Positions 19,793 to 28,111 of a stretch of 41,136 nucleotides of DNA are shown here, in pieces. The DNA is from Mycobacterium sp. (lineage in GTDB: Bacteria; Actinomycetota; Actinomycetes; Mycobacteriales; Mycobacteriaceae): NCBI GenBank assembly GCA_031292665.1, contig JARLGR010000124.1, positions 1-41,136 on the forward strand, read 5' to 3'. The translations under genes were made by a program, and so were the position numbers. Under the pieces are notes generated by a model. That model made no database searches. It saw only the letters and a list, made by a program, of their open reading frames with translations, and was not told the DNA's origin. Every line of letters begins with the position of its first letter. The first letter of the stretch is position 1.

Positions 19793-21378
19793 GCACCGGG
19801 AGTTCAAGGCGAGACCGAGTGCCGGGTCTCTTCACCCTGGTGCTGCACACGCATCTGCCGTGGCTGGCCCATCACGGCCGCTGGCCGGTCGGCGAGGAAT
19901 GGCTCTACCAGTCGTGGGCGGCGGCCTACCTACCGCTGCTGCGGGTGCTGCGGACGCTGGCCGACGAGGGTCGGCGGGGGCTGATCACGCTCGGCGTCAC
20001 CCCGGTGGTCAACGCGCAGCTGGACGACCCGTACTGCCTCGACGGCATGCATCACTGGCTGGCCAACTGGGGGCTGCGGGCGGAAGAAGCCGCCAGCGTA
20101 CGGTCACTGCCCAGGTCTAAGTCGGCCGGTTATGAATCGTGCACACCGGAAGCGTTGCGCGCCTTCGGCATTCGCGAATGCGCCGAGGCGGGCCAGGCGC
20201 TGGACGACTTCGCCACCCTGTGGCGGCACGGCGGCAGCCCCCTGCTGCGCGGCCTGATCGACGCCGGCGCCGTCGAGTTGCTCGGCGGGCCGCTGGCCCA
20301 TCCGTTCCAGCCGCTGCTCACGCCGCGGCTGCGCGAGTTCGCGCTGCGCGAGGGCCTGGCCGACGCGCACCAGCGGCTGGCGCACCGCCCGACCGGGATC
20401 TGGGCGCCCGAGTGCGCCTACGCCCCGAGCCTGGACCGCGACTACGCCGCGGCGGGGGTCACCCACTTCATGGTCGACGGCCCCTCGCTGCACGGCGACA
20501 CCGCGCTGGGCCGGCCCGTCGGCGACACCGACGTGGTGGCTTTCGGGCGCGACCTGCAGGTCAGCTACCGGGTGTGGTCGCCGAAGTCCGGGTACCCGGG
20601 CCACGCCGCGTACCGCGACTTCCACACCTACGACCATCTCACCGGGCTGAAGCCGGCCCGGGTGACCGGCCGCAATGTGCCGTCGGAGGGCAAGGCGCCC
20701 TACGATCCCGACCGTGCCGACCGCGCCGTCGACGTCCATGTCGCCGACTTCGTCGACGTGGTCCGTGCCCGGCTGCAATCGGAGTCCGAGCGCATCGGGC
20801 GGCCCGCTCACGTGGTCGCCGCCTTCGACACCGAGCTGTTCGGCCACTGGTGGTACGAGGGTCCGACGTGGCTGCAGCGGGTGCTGCGGGCCCTGCCCGC
20901 CGCCGGGGTGCGGGTAGGCACGCTGACCGACGCAATCGGCGGCGGCTTCGTCGGCCATCCGGTCGCCTTGCCGCCCAGCTCGTGGGGGTCGGGCAAGGAC
21001 TGGCAGGTGTGGGCCGGCGACAAAGTGGCCGACCTGGTCCGGCTCAACGCTGAAGTGGTCGACACGGCGCTGACCACGGTCGACAAGGCCCTGTCGCAGA
21101 CGGCGTCGCTGAACGGGCCCCTCCCCCGCGATCACGTCGCCGACCAGATCCTGCGTGAGACGCTGCTCACCGTCTCCAGCGACTGGCCGTTCATGGTGAG
21201 TAAGGACTCGGCCGCCGACTACGCCCGCTATCGGGCGCACCTGCACGCACACGCCACCCGAGAGATTGCCGGGGCGCTGGCGTCGGGCCGCCGCGACACC
21301 GCGCAACGGCTGGCCGACGGGTGGAACCGCGCCGACGGCCTGTTCGGCGCACTCGACGCGCGTAGGCTTCCCCGGTGA
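19789..21378 (+). CDS. GH57 alpha-glucan branching enzyme (Rv3031-like)
   Basis: This is a 529-residue glycoside hydrolase family 57 enzyme. The conserved regions include HTHLPWLAHHGRWPVGEEW, the nucleophile Glu208 in GIWAPECAY and the acid/base Asp347 in AAFDTELFGHWWYEGP. It ends in a helical DUF1957-type C-domain. It would introduce alpha-1,6 branches into glucan or the MGLP backbone in the cytosol. The GTG start overlaps the preceding stop (GTGA). The GT4 glucosyltransferase follows after 97 bp. Confidence 0.93.
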   Translation: MSTGSSRRDRVPGLFTLVLHTHLPWLAHHGRWPVGEEWLYQSWAAAYLPLLRVLRTLADEGRRGLITLGVTPVVNAQLDDPYCLDGMHHWLANWGLRAEEAASVRSLPRSKSAGYESCTPEALRAFGIRECAEAGQALDDFATLWRHGGSPLLRGLIDAGAVELLGGPLAHPFQPLLTPRLREFALREGLADAHQRLAHRPTGIWAPECAYAPSLDRDYAAAGVTHFMVDGPSLHGDTALGRPVGDTDVVAFGRDLQVSYRVWSPKSGYPGHAAYRDFHTYDHLTGLKPARVTGRNVPSEGKAPYDPDRADRAVDVHVADFVDVVRARLQSESERIGRPAHVVAAFDTELFGHWWYEGPTWLQRVLRALPAAGVRVGTLTDAIGGGFVGHPVALPPSSWGSGKDWQVWAGDKVADLVRLNAEVVDTALTTVDKALSQTASLNGPLPRDHVADQILRETLLTVSSDWPFMVSKDSAADYARYRAHLHAHATREIAGALASGRRDTAQRLADGWNRADGLFGALDARRLPR

Positions 21379-21475
21379 GCGACAGCCTCCCCCGCGAGGG
21401 TGCGCGTTCGTACAGCGACACGCCGTACCGGACGTCATTCTGCGCACGCTGGCGACCAAAAGGGCGGGTAGCCGC

Positions 21476-22720
21476 GTGAAGATCCTGATGGTGTCGTGGG
21501 AGTACCCGCCGGTCGTGATCGGTGGGCTCGGCCGCCACGTCCATCACCTGTCGACGGCCCTGGCCGCCGCCGGTCACGAGGTCGTCGTCCTATCCCGCCG
21601 CCCCGCGGGCACCGACCCCAGCACCCATCCGCCGACCGAAGAGGTCCGCGAGGGTGTGCGGGTGGTCGCAGCCGCGCAAGACCCGCACGAATTCAGCTTC
21701 AGCAGTGACATGATGGCGTGGACGCTGGCGATGGGCCACTCCATGATCCGCGCCGGGATGTCGCTGAAGAAACCCCGCAGCAACCGCTCCTGGCGTCCCG
21801 ACGTCATACACGCACACGACTGGCTGGTGGCCCACCCGGCGATCGCGCTCGCCGAATTCTACGACGTGCCAATGGTATCCACGATCCACGCCACGGAAGC
21901 CGGGCGCCATTCCGGTTGGGTCAGCGGAGCGATCAGCCGTCAGGTACACGCGGTCGAGTCGTGGCTGGTGCGGGAATCCGACTCGCTCATCACCTGTTCG
22001 GCGTCGATGGCCGACGAGATCACCGAACTGTTCGGCCCCGGTCTGGCCGGAATCACCGTGATCCGCAACGGTATCGACGCGGCGCGCTGGCCGTTCGCGG
22101 CGCGCCGACCGCGAACCGGGCCCGCCGAACTGCTGTACCTCGGGCGGCTGGAGTACGAGAAGGGTGTGCACGACCTCATCGCCGCGCTACCGCGGATCAG
22201 GCGCACCCACCCAGGCACCACGCTGACCATCGCCGGCGAGGGTACCCAGCAGGAGTGGCTCATCGAGCAGGCCCGTAAACACAAGGTGCTCAGGGTCGTT
22301 CGGTTCGTCGGGCACCTCGACCACGCTGAGCTGCTGGCGGTGTTGCATCGCGCCGACGCGGCGGTGCTGCCCAGTCATTACGAGCCGTTCGGGCTCGTCG
22401 CGCTGGAGGCCGCCGCGGCGGGTACCCCGTTGGTGACGTCCAACATCGGTGGCCTGGGCGAGGCGGTGATCAACGGGCAGACCGGGGTGTCCTGCGCGCC
22501 CCGGGACGTGGCGGGGCTGGCGTCGGCGGTACGCGGTGTGCTCGACGATCCGGACGCCGCGCAGCGCCGCGCCCGCGCCGCCCGGGAACGCCTCACGTCG
22601 GACTTCGATTGGCGCACGGTGGCCAGCGAGACCGCACAGGTGTACCTGGCGGCCAAGCGCGGCGAGCGGGAGCCGCAGCCACGGCTGCCCATCATCGAGC
22701 ACGCCCTGCCGAATCGTTAG
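21476..22720 (+). CDS. GT4 alpha-1,4-glucosyltransferase (Rv3032-like)
   Basis: This is a 414-residue GT-B enzyme from the GTG at 21476 (VKILMVSWEYPPVVIGGLG). The glycine-rich N-terminal loop, DVIHAHDWLVAHPA, the donor-site pattern GRLEYEKGVHDLI and the E-x7-E motif in SHYEPFGLVALEAAAAG identify glycogen-synthase-like GT4. In M. tuberculosis the homologue elongates MGLP and glycogen-type alpha-glucan. The upstream in-frame extension to 21266 lies in the previous gene and is not used. Nearby genes supply branching and methylation. Confidence 0.95.
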   Translation: MKILMVSWEYPPVVIGGLGRHVHHLSTALAAAGHEVVVLSRRPAGTDPSTHPPTEEVREGVRVVAAAQDPHEFSFSSDMMAWTLAMGHSMIRAGMSLKKPRSNRSWRPDVIHAHDWLVAHPAIALAEFYDVPMVSTIHATEAGRHSGWVSGAISRQVHAVESWLVRESDSLITCSASMADEITELFGPGLAGITVIRNGIDAARWPFAARRPRTGPAELLYLGRLEYEKGVHDLIAALPRIRRTHPGTTLTIAGEGTQQEWLIEQARKHKVLRVVRFVGHLDHAELLAVLHRADAAVLPSHYEPFGLVALEAAAAGTPLVTSNIGGLGEAVINGQTGVSCAPRDVAGLASAVRGVLDDPDAAQRRARAARERLTSDFDWRTVASETAQVYLAAKRGEREPQPRLPIIEHALPNR

Positions 22721-22723
22721 CTA

Positions 22724-23699
22724 TCAAGGGTTTTCGAGGCCGGCCGCGGTTGCGCAGTACCGCCATACCCGGTGTAAGTCGGTGTCGCCGTACCTCGTCA
22801 ACGGCAGATAGTGCTCAGGTCGGGGCCGCCGATCGTGCCAGAAAAGGCCGGTCGGCGGCGCGGGTTCCGTCGCGGCAAGCCATACGGCCGTGTCGCCTCC
22901 CTCTTCCGCAGTGCGCAGTATCGGTCCGGTGATCGCCCGAAAGGCGGGAAGTGACATGGCCACCCCTGGGGTGTCGGCCCATCCGGGGTGCGTGCAGTAG
23001 ACGCGAATGCGCTGGGGGCTCCCAGCGGCGCGCGAGGATCGGCGTGAACGCCACCTGAATTCGTTTGGTTCGCGCGTACGCGGTGGCACCGCTGTACCGT
23101 CCGCCGCGGTATTCGGGGTCGTTGGCCGGCAGTGGTTGGGTGTACATCCCACCGGAGGACACCAGGATCACCCGCGGATCGCTGGACTTGGCCAGCATCG
23201 GCAACAGCAACTCGGTCAGCAGCACCGGACCCAGGACGTGGGTGGCCAGGGTGACCTCGTGCCCCTCGCGGGTTTCGGTGCGGGTCGCGGGCAGCACCCC
23301 GGCGTTGTGGATCAGCACGTCCAGGTTTTCGACTCGGCTGTTGAGGTCTGCGGCGAAAGCGCGCACGGCGGCCAGATTCGAGACGTCGCACACCTCCACC
23401 CGCACGTCGGCTTTCGGGTCGGCCGCGATGATTTCCTCGCGAGCCTGTTCACCCTTCTCCCGGTCCCGGACGGTCAGCAGGACGGTGGCGCCGAGGCGCG
23501 CCAGCCGCGCCGCAATCGCCTTGCCGATGCCGCGATTGGCGCCGGTGACGAGCGCCGTGCGACCGTTCAATGCACCAGGCCGCGTGTCGTCCGCCCATCC
23601 CGATCGGCGCAGCTGATAGCCGATGCGGCTGTAGCCGGGCACGATGGTCCGATCCAACGCGGTGTCGAGCAGGGATCTGATTCCGGTGGGAAATCTCAT
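22724..23699 (-). pseudogene. Short-chain dehydrogenase/reductase, frameshifted
   Basis: From the ATG at 23699 the frame has the SDR nucleotide loop TALVTGANRGIGKAIA, NNAG-equivalent LIHNAGVLP and YxxxK-like SGATAYARTK. After ARRWEP (about 23025) the frame changes. The expected continuation, QRIRVYCTHPGWADTPG through AAGLENP, lies in the +1 frame and stops at 22724. Removing one base from the run of five G (+ strand 23014-23018) restores a normal C-terminus. The uncorrected frame ends at 22815 in nonsense sequence. The substrate is unknown; the family resembles retinol-dehydrogenase-like SDRs. It is divergent from the epimerase fusion across 41 bp. Confidence 0.85.
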
Positions 23700-23740
23700 G
23701 CAAACACTTTTACCTACGCGGCGCGGGTTAACGTCGAATC

Positions 23741-25108
23741 ATGGGACTGGAATATTCGAGCGTGGTCGACGCGCCCATCGGCGACGTCTTCGCCTGGCAC
23801 ACCAGGCCGGGCGCGTTCACCCGGCTCTCGCCGCCGTGGCAGCCGATGCGGCTGGTCAGCGAGGCCGCCTCGCTCAAGGACGGGCGCGCCACGCTCGCCC
23901 TCCCAGGGGGTCTGCGCTGGGTCGCCGTTCACCAGCCGGACTGCTACGACCCGCCGCGGCGCTTCGTCGACACCATTGGCGGCGATGGGTTGGCCACGCT
24001 GCCGGCACGAGCGGCCGTGCGCTGGCGGCACACCCACGACTTCGAGGACGTCGGCGGCGACCGGACAAAGGTCATCGACCGGGTCGACACGCCGGTGCCC
24101 GGATCGTTGTTGCGACCCATGTTCGTTTACCGGCACCGCCAGCTGGCCGACGACCTCGCCGCGCACCGGCTGGCGGCCGAGCACGGTCTGAGGCCCGCCA
24201 CCATTGCCGTCACGGGGTCATCCGGACTCGTCGGTTCGGCGCTGACCGCCTTCCTGCGGACCGGCGGCCACCGAGTCATCCAGCTGGTCCGCGGGCCCGC
24301 ACGCGGCAGCGACGAGCGGTCGTGGCGTCCCGACGACCCCGACCCGCAGCTGCTGGACGGGGTCGACGCGGTGATTCACTTGGCCGGCGCCTCGATCGCG
24401 GGCCGATTCACCGACGAGCATCGGCGGGCGATCCGCGACAGCAGAATCGAGCCGACCCGCCGGCTGGCCGAACTGCTGGGCCGCAGCAACGAGCTGGGGA
24501 GCTCCCGGCCCACCGCCCTGATCTCCGCCTCGGCGATCGGCTTCTACGGCTACGACCGCGGCGACGAGACCCTCACCGAGGACAGCGATCGCGGCGACGG
24601 GTTCTTGGCCGACGTGGTCGCCGAATGGGAGGAGGCGACCGCGCCCGCGGAGCGGGCGGGTGCGCGGGTCGTGCTGGTACGCACCGGAATCGTGCAATCC
24701 CCTCGAGGCGGCACGTTGAAGCTGATGCGTCCGCTGTTCAGCGCGGGCCTCGGTGGCCGGCTGGGCGACGGCCGGCAATGGCTGTCCTGGATCGGGATCG
24801 ACGACCTGGTCGACGTCTATCACCGCGCGTTGTGGGACACCGCACTGTCGGGACCGGTGAACGCCGTTGCGCCGCAACCGGTCCGCAACAGCGAGTACAC
24901 GCACACCCTGGCCCGGGTCTTGCACCGGCCCGCGGTGGTACCGGTGCCGTCGTTGGGACCCAGGCTATTGCTCGGGGCGCAAGGCGCGCGCGAGCTCGCG
25001 TGCGCCAGTCAGCGGGTGACACCGCAGAAGCTCGCCGCGGCCGGGCACCGGTTCCGCCAACCGCAGCTCGACCAGGCGTTGCGTCACCTGCTCGGCAAGC
25101 AATCCTGA
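23741..25108 (+). CDS. SRPBCC domain fused to TIGR01777-type NAD-dependent epimerase
   Basis: This is a 455-residue two-domain protein. Residues 1-150 form an SRPBCC lipid-binding-like domain (SSVVDAPIGDVFAWHTRPGA). Residues 155-455 form a TIGR01777/SDR39U1-like oxidoreductase with the Rossmann loop VTGSSGLVGSALTAF, VDAVIHLAGASI, the SASAIGFYG active-site region and a DUF1731 tail (RVTPQKLAAAGHRF). The physiological substrate is not known for the family. The ATG at 23741 follows a TAACGT -10-like hexamer (23729-23734) by 6 bases, so translation may be leaderless. Confidence 0.88.
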   Translation: MGLEYSSVVDAPIGDVFAWHTRPGAFTRLSPPWQPMRLVSEAASLKDGRATLALPGGLRWVAVHQPDCYDPPRRFVDTIGGDGLATLPARAAVRWRHTHDFEDVGGDRTKVIDRVDTPVPGSLLRPMFVYRHRQLADDLAAHRLAAEHGLRPATIAVTGSSGLVGSALTAFLRTGGHRVIQLVRGPARGSDERSWRPDDPDPQLLDGVDAVIHLAGASIAGRFTDEHRRAIRDSRIEPTRRLAELLGRSNELGSSRPTALISASAIGFYGYDRGDETLTEDSDRGDGFLADVVAEWEEATAPAERAGARVVLVRTGIVQSPRGGTLKLMRPLFSAGLGGRLGDGRQWLSWIGIDDLVDVYHRALWDTALSGPVNAVAPQPVRNSEYTHTLARVLHRPAVVPVPSLGPRLLLGAQGARELACASQRVTPQKLAAAGHRFRQPQLDQALRHLLGKQS

Positions 25109-25109
25109 G

Positions 25110-25487
25110 CCGGCCCAGCGGCGTGAAATCGCCCCTGCCGCAGGCTTGGTCGAGCGCCACCTCGATGCCGCCCTGCCCGATTACGTTTCGGATGTCGTCC
25201 AGGGACACGCGTACGCCGTCGATGTCGGTCACGATTCGCCCCCTCAGCCACCAGTTGCAGCCCTGGTAGTGCAGGGACATCAGGGTGGTCAACGTCTGCC
25301 CGCCCCACGAGGTGACCGGCCGCAGCGCCACCGCTCGCGTCAGCACAACGCGCTCGACGAACCCTTCCGCCAGCACGCCGAGCGGGTGGAAGAATCGTTT
25401 GCCGCGGAGAGCGGAACCCCACCCGAAGGGCGCCGCGACGATATCGCGAACGTCCACTGGCGGCGGGTTCCCCCCGGATGCGCTCAA
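25110..25487 (-). pseudogene. Remnant of a mycobacterial 'HPxGVxxxGxxER' family protein
   Basis: The reverse frame contains VDVRDIVAAPFGWGSALRG, then KRFFHPLGVLAEGFVERV, and later SLHYQGCNWWLRGRIVTD and GRGDFTPLGRLR. I recall this pattern from short, uncharacterised mycobacterial proteins, some labelled phosphodiesterase. The middle looks shortened: the N-terminal and C-terminal blocks are joined with about 20 residues between them. There is no stop codon at the expected end, and the frame runs on into the convergent epimerase gene. I infer an internally deleted, 3'-truncated gene. Family assignment is from memory. Confidence 0.45.
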
Positions 25488-25542
25488 ACGGTGCGTGGCT
25501 CCCTGCTGGATGCGAAACGACTATGGCTCCGCGCCTTTCGGC

Positions 25543-26286
25543 CTATGTCGATGCGGTGCCGGGAAAAGATCGCAGATGCCGGCTGATCACGCGCAACTCC
25601 GACGGTGATTGCTGGCCCGCTTGTGAACCGGTGTCGACGCAGAGCTGCTGCATGACCGCCTGCCAGGACTCGACTTCCGGCGTCGATCTCCATGTGCCCT
25701 CGAACAGCCCGACGATGATGGCGTCGCCGCCGTCGGTGAGGGCGTAGACGGGACCGCCCAAGTCGTGGCCGTCCGCGGCCACGTCGGCCAGAACAAAACG
25801 GCCGTTGCTCACCGAACCCACGGAGCCACAGGCCTGGCCGGTCGAGCTCCGCAATTGGCATACCGACAACCCGGGTTCGGCGCGCAGGTCGGGCGAGGAT
25901 CGCAGACGGCGGCCGATTGGCAGCAGATCGGTGGCGTTGACCTCCGGCGCCAGCGCGACGACTTCGTATTCCACGGGCTGCATCGCGCTATCGGCCGCGG
26001 CGTCCATCGTCGCCTGGCGGCGAGCAACCAGGACCGAGCCGATGACGTTCCCGTCGCGGTCGGTCACCACCGAAGCGCCGCCATCGCACTGGCCCGTCGT
26101 CAGCGCGATCCGCAGCTTCGGTTCGACCAACCCCACCATGCACACCGCGTTGCCTTGGTGAATCTCCATCCCGGGGAACGCAGAGGGGCCGGGACTGGCA
26201 TCTGCCTGCCCGGGCGCTCCTGACGCCGTCAGCGCAAGCGCAAACGCAATTGCCAGACGACGGCGATGACTGTATGCCGCTTCCAT
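25543..26286 (-). CDS. Secreted trypsin-like-fold protein with degenerate active site (Rv1815-like)
   Basis: This is a 247-residue protein with a signal peptide (RRRLAIAFALALTASGAPGQADA) and a chymotrypsin-like domain that starts FPGMEIHQGNAVCMVG. It resembles Rv1815. In that family the catalytic His is in TAGHC; here the segment reads LTTGQCDGG, with Gln. The Ser motif GDSGGP reads GHDLGGPV, with Leu. Two of the three catalytic residues are therefore gone. The cysteine pairs (VCMVG/GQCDG, VCQLR/QACGS) are retained. It is probably an exported binding protein rather than a protease. A SigF-type promoter lies 80 bp upstream. Confidence 0.85.
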   Translation of the reverse strand: MEAAYSHRRRLAIAFALALTASGAPGQADASPGPSAFPGMEIHQGNAVCMVGLVEPKLRIALTTGQCDGGASVVTDRDGNVIGSVLVARRQATMDAAADSAMQPVEYEVVALAPEVNATDLLPIGRRLRSSPDLRAEPGLSVCQLRSSTGQACGSVGSVSNGRFVLADVAADGHDLGGPVYALTDGGDAIIVGLFEGTWRSTPEVESWQAVMQQLCVDTGSQAGQQSPSELRVISRHLRSFPGTAST

Positions 26287-26367
26287 TGGGCCACAACGCT
26301 CCTCGCGACCGGAGAAAATCTCTCAGTACTCAAGACCGGCCGGACCGTTCCCTCCGGCGGCGACGGG

Positions 26368-26394
26368 ATACCCGTATTCGACGCCTGTAAAACC
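26368..26394 (-). promoter_or_regulatory. SigF-type promoter for the Rv1815-like gene
   Basis: On the reverse strand GGTTT (26394-26390) and GGGTAT (26373-26368) are separated by 16 bases. This matches the mycobacterial SigF consensus as I know it (GTTT-N15-17-GGGTAT). Transcription would start near 26361 and reach the ATG at 26286, leaving a leader of about 75 bases. Confidence 0.6.
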
Positions 26395-26711
26395 GGCAAA
26401 GATAACGCGGCCGAATCGGCGCCGGGCCGCCGCTCGCCGGGGTGCATGCCGAGGGGGTCGCCGAGCGACCGACCGCGCTTGCAACGGGGCCGGATAACGA
26501 ATGCTTGACAGCTCCCGCAAGCCGAATCTGGGCCCTAAACTGCTGGTCCGGCCAGGTGCCGGGCCCGAAGGCCGGCGCCCGTGTGCCATTGCGTCTGCAG
26601 CGCCGGCCACCGGCATCGGCGATATGCTTCAGCCAGGTTGATCGCACAGCCAGTTTTCGGGGGGCGGTGTGTCTGGCACCTCCCCCTCACCCAGTCGATC
26701 GGCGCTGTCAC
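26395..26711. other. Non-coding stretch between SigF promoter and STAS gene
   Basis: No reading frame here looks like a protein on either strand. With 26287-26367 it makes a 425-bp gap between the two divergent genes, and apart from the SigF-type promoter I see no clear signal. The promoter of the STAS gene should lie in it, but I could not place one. Confidence 0.5.
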
Positions 26712-27213
26712 ATGACATCTGTTCACCTCAAAGTTTCATCGGACGGGACCACCGGAACGCGGCAAACCGCCCGCTGCCGCTACATGGCCGACTTCGCCGG
26801 GGCGCAAATCTTTGCTTACGCGTGCAACTTCGGCACCGTCCTACGCATCGACGGCGAGATCGATGCGGCGAACGCCCAGGACGCGGCCCAGGCAATCGGC
26901 CGCTTCGCCCGCCTGAAAACTCCCCTGATCCTCGGATCTGAGTCACCTCGATTTTCTGAGCGTTGAGGGTTTCCGGGCGCTGCTCGGCCTCAACCACCAG
27001 CACAAGAAGGCGCGGGTGCATTGCAGCGTCGTCTCCGGTGCCGCGATGCGTCCACTGATGCGCATCGTCAACGACCACGGTTTGACAGTCGCCGGATCGG
27101 TCCCCGAAGCCCTTCAGCTCATCGAGGACATCGTCCGGGCGCGCCGTCAGTTGCTCTCAGACCTGCTCCGGCAGCGGAGACTGCAGCGCCGAGTCACTGC
27201 GGTCCCTTCCTGA
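26712..27213 (+). pseudogene. STAS-domain (anti-anti-sigma-like) protein, frameshifted
   Basis: The ATG at 26712 opens MTSVHLKVSSDG ... FGTVLRIDGEIDAANAQDAA, the first half of a STAS domain. At CTCGGATCTG (26931-26940) the frame slips. Dropping one G of the GG at 26934-26935 gives LDLSHLDFLSVEGFRALLG, the conserved phosphorylatable-Ser loop region (SVEGF), and continues to the stop at 27213. As written, the protein ends after 84 residues. STAS proteins antagonise anti-sigma factors, so an intact copy could act in a SigF-type stress cascade (inference). The 3' end overlaps the convergent marR1 gene by 20 bp. Confidence 0.85.
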
Positions 27214-27781
27214 GATCGTGCTCGGTTGGCCGCAGAAGGACTGTCTCCCCGACTATTTCGCCATCGATGTCACGGCCGGGCACGCTCGGCGCCCGGGTGG
27301 CGCCCAATTCACTCTGGAAACCGCGCATCGCGGAGATGAGGGCCGTGAAGACTCGGTGGGCGGCCACCAAGTCCGTGTCAGGCAGGTCCTCCAGCGCTAC
27401 CTGGGTATGCGTACCCAGCGGGCTGAAGAACGACCGGGCGGTGGCGACGGCGGAGTCGCCGTGCCGGAGGATCACCTTTCGGCGATCGTTCGGGTGCGAG
27501 TCGCGCCGAATGTGACCGGATTGGATCAGCCGATCCACCAGATAGGTGATGGCCGAGCCGGACAGTCCCATCCGGTGGCTGAGATCACCGGAGGTCATCG
27601 GACGGCCCGCGGTCTCCGCGACCATGATGTGCAGGATTGCGCGGAAATCGTTGGGCCGCAAGTCTTGTGACGACGCGAAAAGCCGGCCGATCTGGTCGGA
27701 TTCGGTCGAAATCTCACGCAGATCGGCCGTGATCAGGGACTCCAGAGCTTCCCGGCCCAAGAGCTGCTCCGCCGCGTCCAT
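27194..27781 (-). CDS. MarR-family regulator 1 of the carotenoid locus
   Basis: This is a 195-residue winged-helix regulator. The HTH region reads MTSGDLSHRMGLSGSAITY followed by LVDRLIQSGHIRR, and the wing is DSHPNDRRKVILR. It is divergent from crtE across 330 bp that contain two copies of a palindromic element. This arrangement is the same as in Corynebacterium, where the MarR-type CrtR represses crtE and senses isoprenoid pyrophosphates, so a similar repressor role is inferred. It is closely related to the regulator at 37817-38380. A -10-like TATGCT (27796-27791) is 9 bases from the ATG, suggesting a very short leader. Confidence 0.92.
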   Translation of the reverse strand: MDAAEQLLGREALESLITADLREISTESDQIGRLFASSQDLRPNDFRAILHIMVAETAGRPMTSGDLSHRMGLSGSAITYLVDRLIQSGHIRRDSHPNDRRKVILRHGDSAVATARSFFSPLGTHTQVALEDLPDTDLVAAHRVFTALISAMRGFQSELGATRAPSVPGRDIDGEIVGETVLLRPTEHDLRKGPQ

Positions 27782-27814
27782 AACGTGCTCAGCATATCTC
27801 GCAACGGCCGATCA

Positions 27815-27845
27815 TTTCAGTTGGTTAACGTTTAATTTCCTGAAA
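27815..27845. promoter_or_regulatory. MarR operator copy A (marR1 side)
   Basis: This 31-bp element has outer arms TTTCAG (27815-27820) and CTGAAA (27840-27845) and an inner near-palindrome TTAACGTTTAA (27825-27835). It matches copy C at 25 of 31 positions. It covers the place where the -35 region of marR1 would be, 18 bp upstream of the -10-like TATGCT, which fits autorepression. Confidence 0.65.
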
Positions 27846-27939
27846 GGCACCCATGGCCTGCGGCTCTCTTGCCGCCGCGCGGATCGGGAGGGCGGTGTCG
27901 GCTTCCGGGGGCGACCCTCGGCTGGCGAAGCGACCGGAA
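27846..27939. other. Spacer between the two operator copies
   Basis: The spacer is 94 bp of GC-rich sequence with no recognisable gene. The region 27782-28111 as a whole is the marR1/crtE regulatory region. The flanking operator copies are AT-rich against this background. Confidence 0.5.
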
Positions 27940-27977
27940 GTTCAGTAAGTTAATGTTTAAGAAATTGAAGCTAGCGT
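27940..27977 (+). promoter_or_regulatory. MarR operator copy B and putative crtE promoter
   Basis: The 31-bp copy B (27940-27970) has the left half TTCAGT, inner TTAATGTTTAAG and right half TTGAA. It matches copy C at 24 of 31 positions. A -10-like TAGCGT (27972-27977) follows directly, so a bound regulator would cover the -35 region. The transcript would have a leader of about 130 bases before the crtE ATG at 28112. I saw no clear SigF-type promoter there. Confidence 0.55.
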
Positions 27978-28111
27978 TGGTAAGTGGCAGGTCCAAGCGT
28001 TATTCGAACCAAATTTGTGGGTTTGCCGTTTACAGGGGAGGCAACGGCGGCGTGGGTCTGAGCCGTTCAGGTCTGAAGATGCCGAGCCATTCGGAGGGAG
28101 CGCGAGGGCAG

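Noticed and set aside
20104..21459. 451-codon reverse frame opposite the GH57 gene
   Set aside because: It mirrors the codon pattern of the forward gene, which has catalytic motifs; the reverse product shows none.
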